A stretch of DNA of 32,398 nucleotides from Prevotella sp. UBA746. GTDB taxonomy: Bacteria > Bacteroidota > Bacteroidia > Bacteroidales > Bacteroidaceae. The stretch spans positions 3,785-36,182 of the forward strand of contig DBKQ01000053.1 of assembly GCA_002298545.1 (NCBI GenBank), given 5' to 3'. Below, piece by piece: positions 22,775 through 29,698 of the stretch; position 1 is the first letter of the stretch, and each line of letters begins with the position of its first letter. The position numbers and the translations under genes were made by a program. Under the pieces are notes generated by a model. The model made no database searches. It worked only from the letters and a program-made list of their open reading frames with translations, and was not told the origin of the DNA.

Positions 22775-23695
22775 TTACATACTTCCCAATTTCCCGAGCA
22801 AAGTCTCCATTTTTACTTGCTTATACTTCGATGAAACCGTTGTTTTTTCTTCCCAATCGCTATCTGTAGACAAAGTATTGAGCTGCAGGCGAAGCATCAT
22901 CTTGCTTGCATTCTTCACCGCCTTCGTGCTCATCGTAAGAGTAATGTCGGTAGGAAACATCTTTGCGCCGAGCTGTTTGAATGTAGAATAAGCACAATTT
23001 ACAGACGTATTACCTGCCGCCCCACCGATATAAGAAGCATTGAGCGAGTTTAGCTGTCCGGTTTTGCTACCGGCAGTCCATACATATTTCATTTTTCCCT
23101 TAACGAGCGAAATCTTCGTATTTGCCGTTCCATCGATAGCTGCACGGAAGGATTTAAGCGATGAATCCGTCATTTTTTGTTCTCCAGGAACAAAAAGACT
23201 GTTCCAGAACAATGCCTGAAGAGCATAGAAATCAAGTCCGTTGTTTTTCAGAAAATCCACATCCGAATATGCAGCTTTTACATATTCCTTATGGATACGG
23301 TCAACAAAAAGCACGTAATCCTTGGTAGTCTCCAGTCTACCCGCCTCCATCAGTCCGAAAGGAGTAATCTGGATTCTTATAACCTGATCCTTCTTCATGT
23401 GTAGCGACCCGCCAACAGAAAGGTCATTGCTACCAGTATTTATCGTGCATTTGATCTTCGACACGATATTCTGCGTATACACGGCATTGTCTGAAACCTT
23501 TCTTAGGAAGTTCATCTGCTCCAGCGAAGAAACAGCAATATCCTCTTCAGGTTTATTCTTCTTTTCATTTTTCCCAGCAACGCCGACCGTCGTTTTTCCA
23601 CCGTCAGCGACAACTTTTTTCGTTCCGCACGATGTAACTGCAGCAACTGCAGTAGCAGCAACGAAAAAACAAACCACTTTTCTAATATTCATCAT
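22775..23695 (-). CDS. DUF4292 lipoprotein
   Basis: The start is ATG 23695 or 23692 (about 306 aa). A further ATG at 23710 overlaps the stop of the previous gene and is separated by a T11 run. The lipoprotein signal is VVCFFVAATAVAAVTSCG, followed by a mature domain of the DUF4292 type (about residues 60-290) with the pattern of a LolA/LolB-like incomplete beta-barrel (GSLHMKKDQVIRIQITPFGL, then KDYVLFVDRIHKEYVK). It lies in the conserved Bacteroidota order TPR lipoprotein - DUF4292 - EnvC-like protein, which suggests an envelope or lipoprotein-handling role. That role is inference. There is no Shine-Dalgarno in front of the start. Confidence 0.87.
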   Translation of the reverse strand: MMNIRKVVCFFVAATAVAAVTSCGTKKVVADGGKTTVGVAGKNEKKNKPEEDIAVSSLEQMNFLRKVSDNAVYTQNIVSKIKCTINTGSNDLSVGGSLHMKKDQVIRIQITPFGLMEAGRLETTKDYVLFVDRIHKEYVKAAYSDVDFLKNNGLDFYALQALFWNSLFVPGEQKMTDSSLKSFRAAIDGTANTKISLVKGKMKYVWTAGSKTGQLNSLNASYIGGAAGNTSVNCAYSTFKQLGAKMFPTDITLTMSTKAVKNASKMMLRLQLNTLSTDSDWEEKTTVSSKYKQVKMETLLGKLGSM

Positions 23696-23709
23696 CAAAA
23701 AAAAAAACA

Positions 23710-25509
23710 TTATTTCCCTTGCGGGAAGTATTTCTTATATTTTATCTTTCTCTCCAAAGCCTTGGCATCGCCTCCAGCCTCCAAAGCACGGCGCCAATAA
23801 TCGGTAGCCTTCACTTTGTCCCCAAGCATAATATATATGTCTCCGGCATGCTCCAAATAGATGTATTCTCCGGTGGAATCATTGGCGATAGCCTGTTCTA
23901 TATAAATCTGCGCCTCGGCATAACGCTTCTCATGGAAAAGGATCCAGGCGTAAGTATCGAGGTAAGTACTATTCTTCGGTTCAGCCTTCACAGTTTTATA
24001 GCTCATCTCTTCAGCCCTCGAAAGGTCTCCACCTTCCTCACTTATGAAATAGGCATAATTATTAAGACAAGACACATTATCCTCCTTCCACTGCAAGCAA
24101 CTGTCGTAGGCGGCATAACATTCATCAAGTTTTCCCCTTTCGTGAAGCATGTCGCCGATATATGCATACATGTCAGAAACCAATGCCGGCTCACTTGTAT
24201 CCGCTGCCTGTGCAACACCTTTTTTCATTACGTCAAAGGCTTCATTATCCTTATCTTTCTGTATATAAGCAAAGCCAAGGAAGTAATAAAAGGCGATTTC
24301 ATCGGGATTATATTCAATTCCCGGCTTGCAGATGTCAATCATTTCATCCATGTCAACCTGTCCCCAAAGCATACGAATCAGTTCCATCCTCGCCCCTTTG
24401 TTGTCTGGCGAAATGCTCAATACGAGTTTCAGTCCATTAACGATACTGTCTTGCGGCATTTTCTTTAGCGACATATATGCAACATACAGTTCTGCCAGAT
24501 CAGAATTCTTCTGTTTCTCCGACAGGATAGTTTTGAAAAGCGACAACACCTTCGTACTGTCACCGCCAGCCTGCTCGTTTCTGTCAATAATCCCACGTAT
24601 TATCGAAGCCTTGGTATCCATCGATGTCTGAGAGTTGAGAAGCAGCTCTTTTTCTATTTTTTCTGCGATGGAATCGAGTTTTTCTGCACGGTAATAGTCA
24701 ATCATCGTCATCTTTGCGGATACGTTTGTCGGATCCTCCTTCAATACTTTCTGCAGGACAGCGATTGCCTTTTTCTTTTCATCATTCTGCAAGAGCCAGT
24801 TGCTCATCATCACCTGATACGACAAGTCATTAGGATAACGGGAAACGAAATTCTGCAATGTGCTGAATTCTTCCTTTTTCTTTCCTTGCATGGAATAAAT
24901 ATGCATCTTTGTAAGCACCGTCTTTTCGCTTTCGCCGTCGGCATCTTCCATGCGTTTTACAGTATACAGCATCTGACTGTAATCCTTTCTTTCGGCATAA
25001 AGTTTCATCAATATGTCGAGAACATCTGTGCGGTCTGGTGTCGAAGCATACAGTTTTTCATACGCCTTTATGGCATTGTCATAGTCTTTTGTCGCAATAT
25101 ACGACATGGCGAGCCTTTCCTGATACGTAGAATTTTCGGGCGAAAGCTCTGCAGCCCGGCGAACATCAGCAATTCCCAGTTCCTTTGAATTCAAACCGTC
25201 ATCGTATGCCGACAGTGCATAATAGACTTCTGCAGCATTGGGGTCAATATCCTTACAATGCATCAGCAGTTCATAAGCTGCGTCATAGTTGCCCAAAGCC
25301 TGTTGGTTAGCCGCTTCTCCATAAAAATACGCAAGTCGAAGACGAGTGTTATAGTCGGAGGAATCAGCAGAAATCACCGGTTTCATCGTGTTTTTTCCGG
25401 CAACGACAGCTCTAAGCGAAGCATCTTTTGCCCCGTTTTTTCCTGTTCCGCAAGCAATGAATGCTATTGCAGCTACAAGTAAAAGAAAACTGTATCTTAT
25501 TATCTTCAT
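23710..25509 (-). CDS. TPR-repeat lipoprotein
   Basis: The 599-aa product has a lipoprotein signal peptide (MKIIRYSFLLLVAAIAFIAC, Cys20). It is followed by about a dozen tetratricopeptide repeats (for example NYDAAYELLMHCKDIDPNAA, DYDNAIKAYEKLYASTPD, YAEAQIYIEQAIANDSTG). TPR arrays bind other proteins. As a lipoprotein between dut and DUF4292 it is probably an outer-membrane scaffold, but no partner is known from sequence. It begins 12 bases after the dut stop codon and its own stop abuts the next gene, so the genes are co-transcribed. Confidence 0.93.
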   Translation of the reverse strand: MKIIRYSFLLLVAAIAFIACGTGKNGAKDASLRAVVAGKNTMKPVISADSSDYNTRLRLAYFYGEAANQQALGNYDAAYELLMHCKDIDPNAAEVYYALSAYDDGLNSKELGIADVRRAAELSPENSTYQERLAMSYIATKDYDNAIKAYEKLYASTPDRTDVLDILMKLYAERKDYSQMLYTVKRMEDADGESEKTVLTKMHIYSMQGKKKEEFSTLQNFVSRYPNDLSYQVMMSNWLLQNDEKKKAIAVLQKVLKEDPTNVSAKMTMIDYYRAEKLDSIAEKIEKELLLNSQTSMDTKASIIRGIIDRNEQAGGDSTKVLSLFKTILSEKQKNSDLAELYVAYMSLKKMPQDSIVNGLKLVLSISPDNKGARMELIRMLWGQVDMDEMIDICKPGIEYNPDEIAFYYFLGFAYIQKDKDNEAFDVMKKGVAQAADTSEPALVSDMYAYIGDMLHERGKLDECYAAYDSCLQWKEDNVSCLNNYAYFISEEGGDLSRAEEMSYKTVKAEPKNSTYLDTYAWILFHEKRYAEAQIYIEQAIANDSTGEYIYLEHAGDIYIMLGDKVKATDYWRRALEAGGDAKALERKIKYKKYFPQGK

Positions 25510-25521
25510 TATAATGATAAC

Positions 25522-25959
25522 CTATTCCACTCCTGTATGTCCATATCCGCCGGCGCCTCTCTCCGTCTGGTCGAGTTCTTCCACCTCAACGAAATCTGCC
25601 GTTTCATGTTTAGCGATGACCATCTGTGCTATACGCTCACCATCGTTAATCACAAAGTCGGCATCAGAGAAATTCACCAGCAATACTTTCACTTCTCCCC
25701 GATAGTCGGCATCAATAGTGCCAGGAGTATTAAGCACTGTAATGCCATGCTTCAATGCGAGTCCGCTGCGTGGCCTCACCTGTGCCTCATAGCCAGCAGG
25801 CAAAGCCATGTACAGTCCTGTAGGAATGAGCATCCTCTGCATCGGTTTCAATACTATCTTTTCATCGATATTGGCACGCAAGTCCATACCGGCACTTTGC
25901 GCCGTAGCGTATTCCGGAAGTTGGTGATGCCCTCTGTTTATAATTCTAACTTTAATCAT
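25522..25959 (-). CDS. dut: dUTP diphosphatase (dUTPase)
   Basis: The 145-aa trimeric dUTPase hydrolyses dUTP to dUMP and pyrophosphate, keeping uracil out of DNA and feeding dTMP synthesis. All five motifs are present: AGMDLRA (23-29), PRSGLA (63-68), GTIDADYRGE (80-89), GERIAQMV and the flexible C-terminal RGAGGYGHTG. I chose ATG 25959 (MIKVRIINRG) because family members begin there. The ATG at 26025 would add 22 unrelated residues and lies upstream of the -7 box. It heads the dut - TPR - DUF4292 - envC operon. Confidence 0.95.
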   Translation of the reverse strand: MIKVRIINRGHHQLPEYATAQSAGMDLRANIDEKIVLKPMQRMLIPTGLYMALPAGYEAQVRPRSGLALKHGITVLNTPGTIDADYRGEVKVLLVNFSDADFVINDGERIAQMVIAKHETADFVEVEELDQTERGAGGYGHTGVE

Positions 25960-25964
25960 AACTG

Positions 25965-25972
25965 CAAAAATA
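25965..25972 (-). promoter_or_regulatory. -7 box of the dut operon, abutting the start codon
   Basis: The minus strand reads TATTTTTG (TAnnTTTG), 5 bases before the chosen ATG. The message would be leaderless or nearly so. This arrangement also supports the shorter dut start. Confidence 0.5.
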
Positions 25973-26077
25973 ACCATTTCTGCACAAATACGCATCATCT
26001 TGCGAGATATTTTAGCGTTTTTCAACTAATATAATATGATAAATCATAATTGATGCCGTTAATTCACGAATTATTAG

Positions 26078-26085
26078 TAACTTAG
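26078..26085 (+). promoter_or_regulatory. Possible -7 box of the helicase gene
   Basis: TAACTTAG is one base from TAnnTTTG (A for T at the seventh position). It lies about 65 bases upstream of the TTG start. No clear -33 element was found. Confidence 0.35.
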
Positions 26086-26149
26086 CACCCAAATTCCTAA
26101 ATAGGCTCCATAAAGGAAGGAGCAAAAACAAAACATTATAATATTTAAT

Positions 26150-28117
26150 TTGAAGACATTTGAAGAACTTGGTGTCAGCGAAGAGATTCGCCGCGCCATC
26201 ACAGAACTGGGCTTTGAGTCACCAATGCCAGTACAGGAAGAAGTTATCCCTTATTTACTCGGAAACAAGAATGATGTGGTAGCACTTGCACAGACCGGAA
26301 CGGGCAAGACTGCCGCATACGGTATCCCTGTGCTGCAGAAGCTCGACCCTAACGACCGTTCCACTCAGGCTCTTATCCTCTCGCCGACAAGAGAGCTTTG
26401 CCTACAGATTTCCGACGACTTGAACGATTTCGGAAAGTATATCGAAGGACTGCACGTTGTTCCCGTATATGGAGGAACTTCCATACAGAACCAGATTCAT
26501 TCCCTCCGCCACGGAGCACAGGTGATTGTTGCCACCCCAGGACGACTCATCGACCTTATGAACCGCGGGGCAGCGAAGCTCGACAACGTGAAGAACGTGG
26601 TGCTCGACGAGGCTGACGAGATGCTTAACATGGGATTCTCCGACAGCATCAACGAGATTTTCGACGGTATTCAGACTGACGACCGCAACACGCTGCTCTT
26701 CTCTGCCACCATGAGTAAGGAGATTGAGAAGATTGCACAGAATTACCTGCACAACGCAAAGGAGATTGTGGTGGGCAGCCGCAACGAGGGAGCCGAACAC
26801 GTGAACCATATATATTATATGGTAAACGCCAAGGACAAGTATCTTGCCCTGAAGCGTATCGTGGATTTCTACCCGAAGATTTATGCTATCATATTCTGCC
26901 GCACGAAGCGCGAGACTCAGGAGATTGCCGACAAGCTGATTCACGACGGATATAATGCGGAGGCGCTCCACGGCGACCTCTCGCAGCAACAGCGCGACCT
27001 GACGATGCAGAAGTTCCGCCAGCACTTGACGCAGTTGCTCGTGGCTACCGACGTGGCAGCTCGCGGACTTGACGTTGACGACCTGACGCATGTGATAAAC
27101 TACGGACTGCCCGATGATACCGAGAGCTACACTCACCGCAGCGGACGAACGGGACGCGCCGGCAAGAACGGTACGTCGATTTCTATCATCCACTCTCGTG
27201 AGCGCGGCAAGATGCGCGCCATAGAGAAGGTGATACAGAAGAGCTTCGTGGAGGGTAAGATTCCGTCGGCTGAGGAGATTTGCAAGAAGCAGCTATATAA
27301 GGTGATGGACCAAATCGTGAAGGCTGACGTGAACGAGGAGGAGATCGAACCGTTTATGGCTGACATCAACCGCTACTTTGAATATATCGACAAGGAGGAT
27401 ATCATAAAGAAAATCGTAAGCATGGAGTTCGGCAAATTCCTTGCATACTATGCCGATGCTCCGGAAATTCAGGCCCCCTCCGGCTCTGCCAAGGGGGAGA
27501 GACGTGACCGCAAGCGTGGCGACGGCAGTAAGCGCGAACCGCGCAAGGCGGAGGCTGGCTACCAGAAGCTGTTTATCAACCTCGGCAAGAAAGACGGTTT
27601 CTATCCGGGCGAGATAATGCAGTTCCTTAACCGCAACATGAAGAGTCGTCAGGAAGTGGGACATATCGATTTGCTGGAGCGTTTCTGCTATATCGAGGTT
27701 CCGGAGAAGGATGCAAAGAAGGTGATGCGCGCCATTGACGGAACTACATACAAGGGGCGCGACGTGCGTTGCAACGATGCTGAAGACACAGGAAAGCCTG
27801 CAGGACGCCGTTCTTCATCAAGAGGCAGCAAGGACGGAGGTCGCTCTTACGGCAGCGATAAGGAGAAGCCGGCGCGTCGTGGCAAGAAACGCGATGAAAA
27901 CGATGATTTTGGCAAGTTCGAGAAGAAGTCGAAGCGCAAGAATGCTGCAACGAAAAACGATGAAAACGGTAAATTCGGCAGCAACGGCGGTTTCAACGAT
28001 AACGGCAACGAAACCGACTGGCGCCAGTTTTTCAAGGGTAACGACATAAAGCTCGTGGGCGATGAGCCTGACTTCTCTGAAGAGGGATGGGCAAGACGCA
28101 AGCCAAAGAAGAAATAA
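26150..28117 (+). CDS. deaD: DEAD-box RNA helicase with DbpA-like RNA-binding domain
   Basis: The 655-aa product unwinds RNA using ATP, with likely roles in ribosome assembly and low-temperature RNA handling. The Q-motif region is near residues 3-29. Other motifs are I (AQTGTGKT, 47-54), PTREL (79-83), DEAD (153-156), SAT (185-187) and VI (HRSGRTGRAG). A DbpA-type domain (about 460-545: LFINLGKKDGFYPGEIMQF, then GRDVRC) precedes a basic, low-complexity tail rich in Lys, Gly and Asn. The start is TTG: the in-frame stop at 26111-26113 leaves no ATG or GTG before the homologous N-terminus MKTFEELGVS. A GGAAGG sequence lies about 30 bases upstream, too far for normal initiation. Confidence 0.95.
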   Translation: MKTFEELGVSEEIRRAITELGFESPMPVQEEVIPYLLGNKNDVVALAQTGTGKTAAYGIPVLQKLDPNDRSTQALILSPTRELCLQISDDLNDFGKYIEGLHVVPVYGGTSIQNQIHSLRHGAQVIVATPGRLIDLMNRGAAKLDNVKNVVLDEADEMLNMGFSDSINEIFDGIQTDDRNTLLFSATMSKEIEKIAQNYLHNAKEIVVGSRNEGAEHVNHIYYMVNAKDKYLALKRIVDFYPKIYAIIFCRTKRETQEIADKLIHDGYNAEALHGDLSQQQRDLTMQKFRQHLTQLLVATDVAARGLDVDDLTHVINYGLPDDTESYTHRSGRTGRAGKNGTSISIIHSRERGKMRAIEKVIQKSFVEGKIPSAEEICKKQLYKVMDQIVKADVNEEEIEPFMADINRYFEYIDKEDIIKKIVSMEFGKFLAYYADAPEIQAPSGSAKGERRDRKRGDGSKREPRKAEAGYQKLFINLGKKDGFYPGEIMQFLNRNMKSRQEVGHIDLLERFCYIEVPEKDAKKVMRAIDGTTYKGRDVRCNDAEDTGKPAGRRSSSRGSKDGGRSYGSDKEKPARRGKKRDENDDFGKFEKKSKRKNAATKNDENGKFGSNGGFNDNGNETDWRQFFKGNDIKLVGDEPDFSEEGWARRKPKKK

Positions 28118-28140
28118 AACAAAAAAGTTTTTCCTCATTT

Positions 28141-28236
28141 TACCCTCACACCCTCACCAAAACACCCACAAGCCCCTGTTTATCGGCATTACAGGTGGTG
28201 AGGGTAAGTGTGAGGGTAGATGGTGTACCCTCACCA
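28141..28236. repeat. Family B palindromic repeat, copy 2 (TACCCTCAC type)
   Basis: TACCCTCACACCCTCACC (28141-28158) pairs with GGTGAGGGTAAGTGTGAGGGTA (28197-28218) with a 4-base bulge. A third arm TACCCTCACCA lies at 28226-28236. The AT-rich lead-in before the left arm also resembles copy 1. It lies 23 bases after the helicase stop. Confidence 0.85.
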
Positions 28237-28268
28237 CAATTCGTATGTAAATTTGCACCATACAACAC

Positions 28269-28339
28269 GCCTAATCCCAAAATTCCATGTTTTTTTAGGA
28301 TTATAATCCCAAAAGTTATATGGAATTTTGGGATTAGGC
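28269..28339. repeat. Perfect 20-bp inverted repeat at the AAA-ATPase promoter
   Basis: Arms 28269-28288 and 28320-28339 are exact reverse complements (GCCTAATCCCAAAATTCCAT). The loop holds a third partial site (TAATCCCAAAA, 28304-28314) and the perfect palindrome GGATTATAATCC (28298-28309). The right arm covers the -33 element. Confidence 0.9.
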
Positions 28340-28357
28340 ATTTTTTTTATACCTTTG
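28327..28357 (+). promoter_or_regulatory. Promoter of the AAA/DUF4143 ATPase gene
   Basis: TTTG (28327-28330), a 19-bp spacer and TACCTTTG (28350-28357) form a textbook Bacteroidota promoter, giving a leader of about 20 bases. The -33 element is inside the right arm of the inverted repeat. Confidence 0.75.
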
Positions 28358-28380
28358 CCATATTAAAAAAGAATGCGATT

Positions 28381-29508
28381 ATGATAAAACGACAGCTACA
28401 GGAAAAAATCGAAACAAGGATATTTGCCGGCAAAGCGATAATAGTAATCGGGGCAAGGCAAGTAGGGAAGAGTACCCTCTTCAAAATGATTATCGACAAA
28501 CAGAATTTGCCGACCTTACAACTGAATTGTGATGAACCTGAGACAAGAGACATGCTCAGCAATACAAATATCGCCAAGCTGCGCCTTCTTATCGCCAACA
28601 ATAGGATTGTCGTGATAGACGAAGCACAGAGAGTAGAGAATATAGGCATGACCTTAAAACTTATAACGGATAATTTTCCTGACATCCAGCTGCTCGTTAC
28701 GGGGTCGTCATCGTTTGAATTGCAAGACAAGCTCAACGAACCACTTACCGGACGAAAGTTTGAATATCATCTTTTTCCTATATCAACAGCAGAAATATTG
28801 AAAAGTGAAGGACTGCTAAAGGTAAACCAGACTCTTGAGCAAAGACTCATATTCGGTTCGTATCCCGATATAATAACCCATGCGAATGATGCTAAAGAAC
28901 TGCTAACAAATCTTGCCGGTAGTTATTTATATAAAGACTTACTGTCGCTCGACAGCGTGCGCCGTCCTGCTCTACTCGGCAAGATTCTCATAGCTATAGC
29001 CCTACAAGTATGCAGCGAAGTATCATATAATGAGATTGCACAAACTGTAGGCACCGACAATAAGACAGTAGAAAAATATATTGATCTACTTGAGAAATGC
29101 TACATCATATTCAAGCTCGGTGCCTTTAGCCGAAACCTACGTACGGAACTCAAGAAGAGCAGGAAAATATATTTCTACGACAATGGCATAAGGAATGCCA
29201 TCCTTAACAACTTCGCTCCTCTATCGCTTCGCCAAGACACTGGTGCCCTATGGGAGAATTTCATCATAAGTGAACGAATTAAACACAACCAATATTCAGG
29301 TAAATATGTCAACAGTTATTTCTGGCGTACTACAACACAGCAGGAAATTGACTATATTGAGGAATGTGACGGACAATTCTCTCTGTTCGAGATGAAATGG
29401 AATCCACGTCGTGGCAGCACGAAATTTCCCGCTTCTTTCGAAACTGCATATGACGTAAAGGAAAAATTCGTAATAACGCCTGATAACTGGATCGAACATA
29501 TTGTATAA
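28381..29508 (+). CDS. AAA-family ATPase with DUF4143 C-terminal domain
   Basis: The product is 375 aa from ATG 28381 (MIKRQLQEKIETRIF). The frame is open further upstream, but that part is repeat sequence and precedes the promoter. It has an AAA_14-type P-loop domain with Walker A GARQVGKST (24-32) and Walker B RIVVIDEAQ (75-83), followed by a sensor-like LLVTGSSSFEL. A winged-helix-like middle (SYNEIAQTVGTDNKTVEKYI) leads to a DUF4143 region with a nuclease-like ending (FWRTTTQQEIDYIEE, then FEMKWNP). Proteins of this class are abundant in Bacteroidota and their function is unproven. The C-terminal D-x-E-x-K-like pattern hints at a restriction-endonuclease-type fold. It has its own promoter and a terminator at 29541. 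Confidence 0.92.
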   Translation: MIKRQLQEKIETRIFAGKAIIVIGARQVGKSTLFKMIIDKQNLPTLQLNCDEPETRDMLSNTNIAKLRLLIANNRIVVIDEAQRVENIGMTLKLITDNFPDIQLLVTGSSSFELQDKLNEPLTGRKFEYHLFPISTAEILKSEGLLKVNQTLEQRLIFGSYPDIITHANDAKELLTNLAGSYLYKDLLSLDSVRRPALLGKILIAIALQVCSEVSYNEIAQTVGTDNKTVEKYIDLLEKCYIIFKLGAFSRNLRTELKKSRKIYFYDNGIRNAILNNFAPLSLRQDTGALWENFIISERIKHNQYSGKYVNSYFWRTTTQQEIDYIEECDGQFSLFEMKWNPRRGSTKFPASFETAYDVKEKFVITPDNWIEHIV

Positions 29509-29540
29509 TAAGTTCTACGACATAAGCTATATACGACCAC

Positions 29541-29584
29541 AAAAGTCCCCACAGCAACAAACATGCTGTGGGGACTTTTTATTT
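29541..29584. terminator. Bidirectional terminator between the ATPase and pnp genes
   Basis: AAAAGTCCCCACAGCA (29541-29556) and TGCTGTGGGGACTTTT (29564-29579) are perfect complements with a 7-base loop. T-runs follow on the plus strand and A-runs mirror them. It lies between convergent genes. Confidence 0.9.
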
Positions 29585-29631
29585 TTTATAGTAAAACCAA
29601 TTACCCTATCATTACCCAAATAAGGTAATCT

Positions 29632-29665
29632 CTCCTTCCCTCCCTTCGGGAGGGCCAGGGTGGGT
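29632..29665. repeat. GC-rich hairpin repeat (family A, copy 2)
   Basis: The sequence matches 5811-5844 at 31 of 34 bases, including the hairpin CCTCCC-TTC-GGGAGG and the GGGTGGGT tail. It lies just downstream of the pnp stop. Confidence 0.8.
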
Positions 29666-29698
29666 TTCCGGATGGATTTCCCGGGTGGGTTTTATAAT

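Noticed and set aside
28087..28380. Upstream in-frame extension of the AAA-ATPase ORF
   Set aside because: It runs through the family B repeat and the inverted repeat and lies upstream of the promoter. The conserved protein starts at 28381.
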